NCBI GenBank assembly: GCA_035656415.1
Contig: DASRSM010000263.1
Location: 1-18,313, forward strand
Origin: JAFAHZ01 sp035656415
Lineage (GTDB): Bacteria > Vulcanimicrobiota > Vulcanimicrobiia > Vulcanimicrobiales > Vulcanimicrobiaceae
DNA: 18,313 nucleotides
Direction: 5' to 3'
Below are positions 1 to 7,704 of the stretch, piece after piece. The position numbers were made by a program, and so were the translations under genes. Within the stretch, counting starts at the first letter, position 1. Every line of letters starts with the position of its first letter. Below the pieces are notes generated by a model, which did no database searches, was not told the origin of the DNA, and saw only the letters and a program-made list of their open reading frames with translations.

Positions 1-566
1 CGCCGATCACTGCCGTGATCGCCGCCGCCTTTCCGGTCATCGTCGGAATCGTACGCGGCGACGCGCTAACGTGGTTTCAACTGCTCGGCATTTTCATCGC
101 ATCGATCGCCGTGGTGATGATCTCGCTCTCAAAGGAGGAAAGTGGAGAACGCGAGATTGCGACGAGCGGAGTAAAAGAAGCAATTGCGTCGGGCGTGGCG
201 ATCGGGATCTTCTTTTTGGCGCTCGGGATAGGCCAGCGCGGACACGGGTTCGACGGATTGCTCGCCGCGCGCATCGGCTCGGTCGCGTGTTTGCTGCTGC
301 TGGCGTTCGCTCGAAGAACGTCGCTTCGGCCGCCGCGCGCGACGCTCGGAGCGATCCTGGCTTCCGGCGCGATCGACATGGCGGCCAATGCGTTCTACGT
401 TATCGCCGCGCAAACCGGACAGTTGGCCGTTGCGTCGGTGCTGACGTCGCTATATCCGGCGAGCACCGTCGTCCTGGCGCGGGCCGTGCTGCGCGAGCGA
501 CTGCAGCGCGTGCAGAAAATCGGGGTCGGACTGGCACTGGCCGGCGTCGCGCTGATCGCCAGCTAG
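1..566 (+). CDS. EamA/DMT-family transporter, 5' truncated
   Basis: This is the C-terminal part of a drug/metabolite-superfamily membrane transporter. The reading frame is open to the left window edge (first full codon at 3), so the true start lies outside; a GTG at 15 is internal. What remains is the last two helices of the first EamA repeat, a polar linker rich in Glu and Lys (around 140-180), and one complete second EamA repeat of about five hydrophobic helices. That repeat ends with the typical motif in which a conserved stretch (SVLTSLYPASTVVLAR) precedes a last helix of Gly/Ala/Leu. Such proteins export or import small metabolites across the inner membrane. The substrate cannot be read from the sequence. 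No terminator-like hairpin is obvious after the stop. Confidence 0.85.
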   Translation, partial: PITAVIAAAFPVIVGIVRGDALTWFQLLGIFIASIAVVMISLSKEESGEREIATSGVKEAIASGVAIGIFFLALGIGQRGHGFDGLLAARIGSVACLLLLAFARRTSLRPPRATLGAILASGAIDMAANAFYVIAAQTGQLAVASVLTSLYPASTVVLARAVLRERLQRVQKIGVGLALAGVALIAS

Positions 567-650
567 CACTCCGGCCGAGCCGTCACAGGGAGCATAGCGC
601 TTGCGTTTCCACTCTTACGTTGGAGTCGCACGCGGGATGCTCCGCGAAGG
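567..650. other. Spacer between transporter and secreted-protein gene
   Basis: This short spacer has no open frame of note. It ends in GAAGG at 646-650, directly before the first ATG of the next gene and 12 bases before its second ATG. I see no convincing promoter hexamers or terminator. Confidence 0.4.
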
Positions 651-1448
651 ATGCTTTCAAGCATGCAGCCGCTTTTCATCGCGTCCGTTCTTGCAGGCGC
701 CGCTATGGCGTCGCCGTCACCCTCGCCGGCGCCGCAGCCGACGCTAAAGACCATCATCACCGTGCATTCTTCGGCGTTTTGTTCCGTGTTGGGAGAATCG
801 GTGCGCCCCGCTCTCGCCGGCCTGATACGTAACGATCAGTTAATCGAACGCGGACACACCGCGTACGTCGACGCAGGGTATCGCGCGACGCACGGCGCCA
901 TCGACAGCCCGTCGGTCGCCCAAGTAATCGGGCCGCCGGCGACGTCGCAGTCTTCCGCCGATGCCATGATCGTCGAGAGCCGTCAGCGCCAGCTGGCAAA
1001 AAACCTCGAAGACAACATCGATGCGATCGACACCCTCCTGTCCGACAAGAAGCGCTTCGCTGTCGTTACGGCGACCGACGACGCCGCCAAGCTTTTGTCC
1101 GTCCAGTCGCAGTTGGACGTCATCGCCGCTAAGCAGCGCACGGCCGTCAACATCATCTCGGGACAAGTCGAAGGCTCGGAACTGGCGACGCTCTTCAACC
1201 GCGATCCAACGTGGGGCGGTGCCGATGCGACGCACGGAGTAAGCCCGCTCGAGGCGATGAAAGCGGGTCACGGCGGGGAAGGCGACTCAATTTACAACGT
1301 CTGGCAAGCTGCCCAGCAAGTTAACACCCCGTTCTACGATCCATACCAAGTCTTCACCGAAGCCTTAGGGAACGACCAGACGTCCATCGCCGCAGCCGAG
1401 GATGTTGCTTCGAAAGCCATCGTCGAAGCCGCAAGCGGATGTAAGTAA
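651..1448 (+). CDS. Putative secreted protein of unknown function
   Basis: I do not recognise this family. The 265-residue product begins with a signal-peptide-like segment: a hydrophobic core to about residue 19, then an Ala-Met-Ala/Ser cleavage site and a short Ser-Pro repeat. It is therefore probably exported. The mature part contains a likely helical region (about residues 105-165, many Lys, Asp, Glu and Leu) and two cysteines, C44 and C264 near the very end, that could pair in an oxidising compartment. The first ATG (651) touches the GAAGG motif. The second ATG (663) has that motif 12 bases upstream, which makes it a more plausible start and still leaves a complete signal peptide. The gene converges with the PilZ gene on the other strand, 59 bases away. 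Confidence 0.7.
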   Translation: MLSSMQPLFIASVLAGAAMASPSPSPAPQPTLKTIITVHSSAFCSVLGESVRPALAGLIRNDQLIERGHTAYVDAGYRATHGAIDSPSVAQVIGPPATSQSSADAMIVESRQRQLAKNLEDNIDAIDTLLSDKKRFAVVTATDDAAKLLSVQSQLDVIAAKQRTAVNIISGQVEGSELATLFNRDPTWGGADATHGVSPLEAMKAGHGGEGDSIYNVWQAAQQVNTPFYDPYQVFTEALGNDQTSIAAAEDVASKAIVEAASGCK

Positions 1449-1507
1449 GGTTTGCGATTCGCGCCTCGTTCTCGTCCGTGCGTTGGAAGGGGCGCGCGGT
1501 CCTCGGT
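1449..1507. other. Convergent intergenic gap
   Basis: The gap separates two convergent genes. It has no strong hairpin followed by a T-run on either strand. Only a weak dyad (CGGTTTAACCG) overlaps the stop codon of the minus-strand gene. Confidence 0.35.
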
Positions 1508-2359
1508 TTAACCGTTGTTGCGAATGCGCGCTAGCTGTACCGCGTGGGTGAAGCGCGCGATTTCTTCGCGTTGATAGCCGTCGATGTCCGTGAACGCGAC
1601 GCCGTAGCACTCGCGTCCCTGCTGCGCTTCGTAACGCGCGAGAATCCGTCCGCGAATCGCCATTTCTACGAACGGGCGCCGGTTGTCGGGAACGTGAACG
1701 CGCCGCTGTCCGAACGGCGTGATCTCGAGGCGGCCCTCGGGAGTGGGGTAGACGTTAAGCACGTTGCTCGGCAACGTAAAGCGGATCTCGAGATCGCTCC
1801 CGATCGCGAGCGAGTCGGGACACATCAAACGCAACCCTCCGGCCGAAATGTCGCTGGCTTCGCCCACGCTTGCGGAGCGGTTCACCGGACGGTAACGTAC
1901 GGGCACGCTGAAAACCGTGCGCACGCTGGTGCGGCGCTGCTTACCGCCGTCGGCGACGTACTTGGCCGACTCGCGCGCGGCCACGCGCGCGCTGGCGGCG
2001 CGGCGCTGCATCTCGGCGATCTCGCGTCCGAGCAGCTCCCGCTGTCCGGCCTCGATTTCTTCGAACGCGACGCCGTATTCGTAGCCGGCGTCGCTTTGCG
2101 GCGTGGCGCGCGACAGCACGCGACCGCGCAGCTTTAAGCCGCCCGAACCGGGACGGTTTAGCTCGAACTCGATGATACGATTGCGATCCAGAAGAATCAG
2201 CGAGCGCAGCCGGCATCCGGTTTCGGAAATGTTTATTAGCGTACCGTACACCGGAGCGGGAAGTCCGCGAACGCTCACCGCGATGGGGAGTTCGATGGAC
2301 TGCCGATACGACCGGCGCTGATTGCTACGCTCGGGCGCAGAACGCGATAACCACACCAT
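1508..2359 (-). CDS. Double PilZ-domain protein, both domains canonical
   Basis: This 283-residue protein is predicted to be soluble and carries two PilZ domains joined by a helical, Arg/Ala/Glu-rich linker (about 104-138). PilZ domains bind cyclic-di-GMP through an RxxxR motif and a [D/N]xSxxG motif. Both are present twice: RRSYR (15-19) with NISETG (43-48), and RTSVR (143-147) with DISAGG (170-175). The second domain is followed by a segment shared with two paralogues at 9607-11175, including LPSNVLNVYP and a C-terminal helix of the form IARFTHAVQLAR. There is no transmembrane segment or enzymatic domain, so it probably acts as a receptor or adaptor; its target is unknown. The ATG at 2359 has only a weak ribosome-binding site. 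It lies 89 bases downstream of the dehydrogenase gene on the same strand and may be co-transcribed with it. Confidence 0.88.
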   Translation of the reverse strand: MVWLSRSAPERSNQRRSYRQSIELPIAVSVRGLPAPVYGTLINISETGCRLRSLILLDRNRIIEFELNRPGSGGLKLRGRVLSRATPQSDAGYEYGVAFEEIEAGQRELLGREIAEMQRRAASARVAARESAKYVADGGKQRRTSVRTVFSVPVRYRPVNRSASVGEASDISAGGLRLMCPDSLAIGSDLEIRFTLPSNVLNVYPTPEGRLEITPFGQRRVHVPDNRRPFVEMAIRGRILARYEAQQGRECYGVAFTDIDGYQREEIARFTHAVQLARIRNNG

Positions 2360-2448
2360 GCTCGATCGTGTTCATTCGTTTCGCCGCTCGCCGGTCCTAA
2401 GGGCTTAGTAGTACCTCGGACCCAACTTGTGCGAAACTTAACACAATA
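2360..2448 (-). promoter_or_regulatory. Leader region of the PilZ gene with two short dyads
   Basis: This spacer is AT-richer than its surroundings. It holds an inverted repeat with 5-base arms (TTGTG at 2427-2431, CACAA at 2442-2446) and a tighter one (CTAAG at 2397-2401, CTTAG at 2404-2408). Either could be an operator or a weak RNA hairpin. There is no T-run, so a canonical terminator for the upstream dehydrogenase gene is not supported. The assignment is tentative. Confidence 0.3.
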
Positions 2449-3525
2449 TTAGAGCGTCGACCAGACGTCGAGCTTTCGCCGAACGCCTTCGATCGCTGCA
2501 TCCGTGAACTCCGTCGTGCTGGTGTGGCCGCCAAGGTCGGCCGTGGCGATGCCGTTATGCACCGCTTCCAGCGCCGACTCGTAGATCGCACGCGATGCGT
2601 TCGTGGCACGGCGATCGTCGATGTACGAAAGAAGCGCCGCGCAAGCCAAGATCATCGCTAGAGGATTTGCCACGTTCTTGCCTTGCAGGCGCGGCGCGGT
2701 TCCGTGCGGCGCTTCGGCCATGACCACCGCCGGCTGGAGATTCGTATCGAACGACAACAGCACCGATTCCGCGCCCGCTATCGATCCGAAGAGTTGCATC
2801 ACGAGATCCGACAAGCAGTCGCCGTCGCGATTGAGCGACGGAATGACCAGCGGATCGTCGCCCGCGTTCGAGAGCAGCAGCGCGTACGTCGCGTCGATGA
2901 GTTGCGGATCGTAGCGCACGTCGGGGTGACGCGCGGCGGCGGCGTCCATTTCTTCCTTGAGCATGCCTTCGTACACGGGGCTCACCGTGTACTTCGGACC
3001 GCCGAACACCACGGCTTGCGTTTTCTTTGCGTGAACGAATGCGTACTCGCTCACGTAGCGGCATACCGCGCGCGAAATGGTTTCGGTGCGGTGAGCCGTT
3101 TCATCGAGGCCTTCCCCTTCGCGCCATTCTTTTGCGCCATACGCGTCGCCGACGGCCATCCGAACGACCGAGATCGGCGCGTGGATGCCCGCGGCCGGGC
3201 GAACGCGCGGCAGTTTGCGCCCCGTGCGCATCATAACCTTACCGTCGATCGCTTCGCGCAGCAGCAGATTGGGCGAACCGACGTCGCCTTTGCCTTCGGG
3301 CGTGATGGTTGCGGCCTTTAGACCCAGCCCGTGCGTCTTCATCGCTTCGGCCGCATCGAACACGACCTTGTTCTGCGTTGCGCGCCGGTTCTCGAGCGAC
3401 AAGTCGTAACGAACGAAATCGAGCTCGAGGTCGATGACGGACCGGTCCAAGACGCGCAGCGCTTCCTGCAGCAACTCTTGCCCGGTTTGGTCTCCCTCCA
3501 GGACGACGACGGTCGGCGTTGTCAA
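2449..3525 (-). CDS. Isocitrate/isopropylmalate dehydrogenase family, probably isocitrate dehydrogenase
   Basis: This is a full-length (358 aa) beta-decarboxylating dehydrogenase. The substrate-binding pattern S84, N86, R90 and R100 reproduces the spacing of E. coli isocitrate dehydrogenase S113/N115/R119/R129, which favours isocitrate over isopropylmalate. A metal-binding DGDCLSD segment and the cofactor loop APHGTAPRLQGKNVANP are also present. The segment around GGPKYTVSPVYEG and the NRDGD motif resemble the eukaryote-like (type II) homodimeric enzymes. The N-terminal motif reads GDQTGQE where relatives usually have GDGIGPE. NAD versus NADP preference cannot be decided by eye. The start is TTG at 3525, supported by an excellent AGGAG six bases upstream (complement of 3532-3536). 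If the call is right, the enzyme makes 2-oxoglutarate in the TCA cycle. The gene diverges from ftsK. Confidence 0.8.
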   Translation of the reverse strand: MTTPTVVVLEGDQTGQELLQEALRVLDRSVIDLELDFVRYDLSLENRRATQNKVVFDAAEAMKTHGLGLKAATITPEGKGDVGSPNLLLREAIDGKVMMRTGRKLPRVRPAAGIHAPISVVRMAVGDAYGAKEWREGEGLDETAHRTETISRAVCRYVSEYAFVHAKKTQAVVFGGPKYTVSPVYEGMLKEEMDAAAARHPDVRYDPQLIDATYALLLSNAGDDPLVIPSLNRDGDCLSDLVMQLFGSIAGAESVLLSFDTNLQPAVVMAEAPHGTAPRLQGKNVANPLAMILACAALLSYIDDRRATNASRAIYESALEAVHNGIATADLGGHTSTTEFTDAAIEGVRRKLDVWSTL

Positions 3526-3563
3526 GATGAACTCCTCGCGTTTAGGACGAACGGTATTTTTCC
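3526..3563. promoter_or_regulatory. Divergent promoter space between the dehydrogenase gene and ftsK
   Basis: Only 38 bases separate two divergent starts, so any promoters must overlap each other or the coding regions. The minus-strand ribosome-binding site AGGAG is clear. The ftsK side has no Shine-Dalgarno at normal distance; the nearest AGGA lies 16 bases from the ATG. Confidence 0.35.
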
Positions 3564-5825
3564 ATGGCGCGCGCGCGGTCCAAGGCGACTGCCAGGGCTC
3601 GGCTCAATCTCGAAATCGTAGGAATCACCGCGATCGGACTCGCCGTCCTTTTCGGTGTGTCGCTTGCCGTTCCGCACCTTGCTGGCAGCCTTGGCGTATG
3701 GACCGCCTCAACGTTGCGCCTCCTCTTTGGAGGCGGCGCCGCGCTTTTCCCGGTGCTCTTGGCCGCGATGGGCGCCATCGTGTTCCTCGAGGTCAACGTT
3801 CCACGTCTAATCGCGAGCTTTGGAAGCGCCGCGCTGGCGTACTTCTTGATGCTCGACGCGGCGCTGGGCGCGGGAGGTGCGGCGCGCGGAGGCTACGTCG
3901 GCGCACAGATCTGGTGGGCGCTGCACGCGCTGATCGGACCGGTCGGCGCGTGGATCACAATCGGAATCGGATTTTTGTCGCTGACGTTGTGGCTCACGAA
4001 CGCGAGCCTCAAGCGGCTCATCGGCCGCGCGATCGTCGCATCGCGCGGAGTCAAGCTTCCGAAGCTCCCGAGCTTGCCGCGTTTCAGCCTTCAGGTACCG
4101 ACCGGGCACGCGTCGTTACGCGAGGCGTTCGACGTGCAAGCAATCGTCCGCGAGAAACCGGCACAGCCCGAGGCATCCGAAGAACCGGAAGACGACGACG
4201 AGCCGGCTCCGCTCGCAGTCGTTCAGTCCCCGCCTCCGCGCAGCTCGGAGCCCCCGTTGATCGAAGGCTGGATGCACTTCGTCACGCCGCCGGTGCCGCC
4301 GCACAACGCCCAAGAAGAACCCGACGACGAAGAAGTCGTCGCCGGCGATTACGAATCCCCCGGTACCGTGGCGGCGCGCGCGTATCGCCTTCCGGATCTG
4401 GCGATCTTCGATCCACCGACCGCGCAGGCCGTGGACGAATCCAATCGCGCGCAGGTGCTCGAAGATACGCTCGCGAGCTTCGGCGTTGGAGCGAAAGTAG
4501 CGCATATCGAGCGCGGACCTTCGATCACGCGATACGAGCTCAAGCCCGACCGCGGCGTAAAAATTTCGCGCATCGCTTCGCTGGCCGACGACTTGGCGCT
4601 GGCGCTCGCGGCGACGAGCGTGCGTATCGAAGCGCCGATTCCCGGCAAGTCCGCGGTCGGAATCGAGATACCGAACCAAACGATCTCGGTCGTCGCGATT
4701 CGCGAAATTCTCGACTCGCTCCCCAATCGCGGGCAAGTGCCGCCGCTTTGGATGGCGCTCGGGAAGGACATCACCGGGCGTCCGGTCTTCGGCGATCTCG
4801 GGAAGATGCCGCACTTGCTGGTCGCGGGCGCGACCGGCGCCGGCAAATCGGTCTGTCTCAACACGATCATCGCGTCGCTGCTGGTCAGCGCTACGCCGGA
4901 TCAGGTTCAGATGCTGATGATCGATCCTAAGCGCGTCGAGCTGACGATTTATAACGGCATCCCGCATCTCATCAAGGAAGTCATCACCGACGCGCGGCTC
5001 GCGGCCGGCGCGCTCTTCGAGATGACCAAAGAGATGGATACGCGCTACGAGCGCTTCGCCAAGGCCGGCGTGCGGAAAATTGAAGAGTACAACGCGAAGT
5101 TCCCCGACGAGAAGCTGCCGTACGTGGTTATCATCATCGACGAGCTCGCGGACCTCATGCTCGTCGCCCCCGCGAGGGTCGAAACGACGATCATGCGCTT
5201 AGCGCAGCTCGCGCGCGCGACCGGCATTCACTTGATCGTCGCGACGCAGCGCCCGTCGGTCGACGTCATCACCGGCTTGATCAAGGCCAACATCCCGTCG
5301 CGTATCGCGTTTGCCGTCAGCTCGCAGGCGGATTCGCGCGTCATCCTCGACATGAACGGCGCGGAGCGGCTGCTTGGGCGCGGCGATATGCTGTATCTGC
5401 CGATCGACGCACCGAAACCGGTGCGGGCGCAGGGCGCGTTCGTCAACAACACGGAGCTCAACCGGCTCGTCGAGTTCTGGGCGCGCCAGGGACGGCCGGA
5501 CAATCTGCTCGACGTCGAAGTCACGCCGATCGCCGACGACGAGGGCGCGCGAAAAGACGTCGATCCGCTCTGTCACGACGCGGCGCGCTTCATCATCGAA
5601 ACGAACTACGCTTCGACGGCGCAGCTCCAGTCGCAGTTCTCGATCGGTCACCCACGCGCGGTGCGCATCATGAAACAGCTCGAGGAGTTCAAGGTGGTCG
5701 GCGCCCACGAAGGTACCAAGCCGCGCAAGATTTTGATCGGCCTCGGCGAGCTCGAAATCATGGCGTCGCGCATGGAACGCGATGAGGGCGGCCAGCAAAA
5801 CCTTTTCGCCGCAGGCGGAAGCTAA
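3564..5825 (+). CDS. ftsK: DNA translocase FtsK/SpoIIIE
   Basis: This 753-residue septal DNA pump moves chromosome ends out of the closing division site. The N-terminus has about four membrane helices (roughly residues 15-145). An acidic and Pro-rich linker follows (about 195-270), then the alpha/beta RecA-like motor. Walker A is GATGAGKS (422-429), the Walker B strand and DE are VVIIIDE (521-527), and TQRPSVDVITGLIKANIPSR (561-580) is the usual family block. A winged-helix gamma domain (about 667-726, with TAQLQSQFSIGHPRAVRIM) should read polar KOPS/SRS-like sites. The linker is short, as in many non-proteobacterial FtsK proteins. The ATG has no good ribosome-binding site. The gene heads the operon that continues into the PAP2 and menaquinone genes. 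Confidence 0.97.
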   Translation: MARARSKATARARLNLEIVGITAIGLAVLFGVSLAVPHLAGSLGVWTASTLRLLFGGGAALFPVLLAAMGAIVFLEVNVPRLIASFGSAALAYFLMLDAALGAGGAARGGYVGAQIWWALHALIGPVGAWITIGIGFLSLTLWLTNASLKRLIGRAIVASRGVKLPKLPSLPRFSLQVPTGHASLREAFDVQAIVREKPAQPEASEEPEDDDEPAPLAVVQSPPPRSSEPPLIEGWMHFVTPPVPPHNAQEEPDDEEVVAGDYESPGTVAARAYRLPDLAIFDPPTAQAVDESNRAQVLEDTLASFGVGAKVAHIERGPSITRYELKPDRGVKISRIASLADDLALALAATSVRIEAPIPGKSAVGIEIPNQTISVVAIREILDSLPNRGQVPPLWMALGKDITGRPVFGDLGKMPHLLVAGATGAGKSVCLNTIIASLLVSATPDQVQMLMIDPKRVELTIYNGIPHLIKEVITDARLAAGALFEMTKEMDTRYERFAKAGVRKIEEYNAKFPDEKLPYVVIIIDELADLMLVAPARVETTIMRLAQLARATGIHLIVATQRPSVDVITGLIKANIPSRIAFAVSSQADSRVILDMNGAERLLGRGDMLYLPIDAPKPVRAQGAFVNNTELNRLVEFWARQGRPDNLLDVEVTPIADDEGARKDVDPLCHDAARFIIETNYASTAQLQSQFSIGHPRAVRIMKQLEEFKVVGAHEGTKPRKILIGLGELEIMASRMERDEGGQQNLFAAGGS

Positions 5826-5838
5826 AAGCATTACCGGT

Positions 5839-6489
5839 ATGGCGCTTCGCATCGGCGCGCTGATCAACGCGATCGTCGCGTTCGGCGTTTTCGTCTGGCT
5901 CGGATCGTACGTAACGCGCGGCGGTGAGCCGGTGCTTTTTATCGGTTGGGAAAGCGCGCTGCTCGATCGCTCGACGTTGATCGCGTGGTGGCTGACGTGG
6001 TCGTGCTACGTTTACGCGCTCGTTCCGATCGCCGTCGCGTTGATCGTCGTAGCGTGGCGCGCGCCCACGTGGCGCGGGCGCATCGCATTTTCGCTCGTCA
6101 TGCTCCTCCTGTGCTGGCAAGGAGCCGATCTCGCGCAGCATTTCTTCGCGCGCCCTCGGCGTCTGGATTGGGTGGTGCGTCACGAAACCGCGTTTTCGTA
6201 TCCGAGCTCGCACGCCGCGATCGCGTTCGGATTTTACGGCCTTTGGGCGGTAATGATTTGGCTCTCCGAGTTAAGTCGCAGCGTACGCGCGTTCGCGCCC
6301 GCGCTGCTGGTGGCGCTCGTGCTGGGAATCTGCTGGTCGCGCCTGGCGCTCGGCGCACACTACCTTACGGATCTCATCGGCGGTGCGCTGCTCGCCTGCG
6401 CGCTGCTGTCGGCCGGCGTCGCGGTCCTTCCTCTAAAGGTCTTTGCCGGGCCTGAGGGAAGCGAAAACCCCACCGATGATCTACGCTGA
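5839..6489 (+). CDS. PAP2-family membrane phosphatase
   Basis: This is a 216-residue integral membrane phosphatase with about five or six hydrophobic helices. PAP2 motifs are visible: RP at 105-106 as the end of motif 1, PSSH (122-125) as motif 2, and SRxxxxxHxxxD (S167, R168, H174, D178) as motif 3. The lysine that usually opens motif 1, seven residues before the Arg, appears to be replaced by Leu. Relatives dephosphorylate undecaprenyl diphosphate or phosphatidic-acid-type lipids at the outer face of the membrane; a polyprenyl diphosphate is the best guess. An in-frame ATG at 5782 lies inside ftsK. The ATG at 5839, 13 bases after the ftsK stop, puts the first helix at the N-terminus and is preferred. 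The 3' end overlaps mqnE by 14 bases. Confidence 0.85.
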   Translation: MALRIGALINAIVAFGVFVWLGSYVTRGGEPVLFIGWESALLDRSTLIAWWLTWSCYVYALVPIAVALIVVAWRAPTWRGRIAFSLVMLLLCWQGADLAQHFFARPRRLDWVVRHETAFSYPSSHAAIAFGFYGLWAVMIWLSELSRSVRAFAPALLVALVLGICWSRLALGAHYLTDLIGGALLACALLSAGVAVLPLKVFAGPEGSENPTDDLR

Positions 6490-7696
6490 TCCCGCGCTTC
6501 CGGAGATAGAGCGCAAAGTCGAAGCAAACGTTCCCCTGTCGCTCGAGGACGGACTCACCCTTTATCGCACGTACGATCTTCACGGCGTCGGGCGCATGGC
6601 GCGCCGCGTAAAGGAACGCAAGAGCGGCAACAAAGTTTTCTACGTTCTCAACCGCTACATCAACTCGACCAACGTTTGCTTTGCCGCGTGCACGTTTTGC
6701 TCGTTTGCCGCCGATGAATTCAAAGAACCGAACCGCGTCTTCCGCATGACTGCCGATCAAGTCTTCGCGAAGGCGCTGGAAACCGGAAACAACTTCAACC
6801 AGATTCACATCGTCGGCGGTCACGATCCGCGCCAGCTCTCGCTGGACTACTGGCTGCCCCTGATGCGCCGGTTCAAAGAAGCGTTGCCGCACGTACAGCT
6901 GTCGCTTTTTACCGCGGCCGAAATCGAGTACATGGCTAAGCGTCATCGCATGAGCTTCCCGGAAATCGTACAGCAGCTCAAAGAAGCCGGTCTCGATAAC
7001 GTCAACGGCGGCGCGGCGGAGATTTTAGGTGAGGAAACGCGCGCGAAGATCTGCCCCAACAAAGTCAACAGCGCAAACTGGCTGTCGATCCACGAAGAGC
7101 TTCACCGCCAAGGCGTCGCCAGCAACGCGACGATGCTGTACGGACACATCGAGTCGCTCGAAGATCGCGTCGATCACCTCATCCGGCTGCGCGAATCGCA
7201 AGAGCGCTCGCCCGGCTTCAACGCGTTTATTCCGCTGGCGTTCCACCCGGACGGCAACGAGCTGTCGTATTGCGGCTGGACGACGGGGTTGGACGACTTG
7301 CGGACCTTCGCCGTAGCACGCCTGATGCTGAACAACTTCGATCACATCAAGGCATACTGGATGATCCAAGGTTTGAAGGTATGCCAAGTCGCGCTGCAGT
7401 TCGGCGCCGACGACATGGACGGAACGCACGGTTCGACCGACGAGGAGATGATCTATCACTCGGCCGGCACGCCTTCGGGACAGTACGTCGACGATCGCGA
7501 GTTCCGGCGTCTCATCGAAGAAGCCGGTTATCTTCCGGTGCGGCGCAACTCCACGTACCAAGAGTTCGCCTGGGACTGGGCACCTCCCCAGCGCGCTTCG
7601 CGCGCCGACTCCCCTGCCCGCGACGCACACGGATGTGCTAGTGCCGCCGAAGCACAGGATGTGCGAGAGGCGGCCGAAGCGGTCGGGGCCCCCTAA
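6476..7696 (+). CDS. mqnE: Aminofutalosine synthase (radical SAM)
   Basis: The enzyme joins 3-[(1-carboxyvinyl)oxy]benzoate with the adenosyl group of SAM to give 6-amino-6-deoxyfutalosine in the futalosine route to menaquinone. The radical-SAM cluster motif CFAACTFC supplies C68, C72 and C75. MqnE-type blocks follow: HIVGGHDP, DNVNGGAAEI and SNATMLYGHIE. These separate it from MqnC. The chosen ATG (6476) overlaps the PAP2 gene; a TTG at 6443 is possible but has a worse context. The conserved family sequence ends at about EFAWDWAP, and some 35 residues rich in Ala, Arg and Glu follow. This extra tail is encoded by GC-rich repetitive DNA (see the repeat entry) and is probably not catalytic. 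Confidence 0.95.
   Translation: MIYADPALPEIERKVEANVPLSLEDGLTLYRTYDLHGVGRMARRVKERKSGNKVFYVLNRYINSTNVCFAACTFCSFAADEFKEPNRVFRMTADQVFAKALETGNNFNQIHIVGGHDPRQLSLDYWLPLMRRFKEALPHVQLSLFTAAEIEYMAKRHRMSFPEIVQQLKEAGLDNVNGGAAEILGEETRAKICPNKVNSANWLSIHEELHRQGVASNATMLYGHIESLEDRVDHLIRLRESQERSPGFNAFIPLAFHPDGNELSYCGWTTGLDDLRTFAVARLMLNNFDHIKAYWMIQGLKVCQVALQFGADDMDGTHGSTDEEMIYHSAGTPSGQYVDDREFRRLIEEAGYLPVRRNSTYQEFAWDWAPPQRASRADSPARDAHGCASAAEAQDVREAAEAVGAP
7631..7680 (+). repeat. Imperfect tandem repeat inside the mqnE tail
   Basis: The motif GGATGTGC followed 7-8 bases later by GCCGAAGC occurs twice in a row (7631-7653 and 7657-7680), giving a period of about 26 bases. It encodes the alanine-rich end of MqnE (ASAAEAQ, then REAAEAV). 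The reverse complement of the adjacent 7671-7693 matches much of 13135-13157 between rodZ and yajQ (17 of 23 positions by eye). This suggests a dispersed GC-rich repeat family. Confidence 0.5.
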
Positions 7697-7704
7697 CCGC
7701 CGCC

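Noticed and set aside
15..17. GTG as a start of the transporter
   Set aside because: The frame is open to the window edge and the protein would begin in the middle of the first EamA repeat, so the gene is truncated by the window.
2325..2375. 16-codon upstream open frame overlapping the start of the first PilZ gene on the minus strand
   Set aside because: It has no ribosome-binding site and no sequence feature beyond an ATG; chance is the simpler explanation.
2449..3525. Reading the dehydrogenase as isopropylmalate dehydrogenase (LeuB)
   Set aside because: The Ser-x-Asn-x3-Arg and +10 Arg pattern is that of isocitrate binding, and there is no leu gene next to it.
3434..4930. Long plus-strand open frame of 498 codons
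   Set aside because: It overlaps the dehydrogenase and ftsK in another frame, is Arg-rich with no recognisable domain, and is a shadow of GC-rich codon use.
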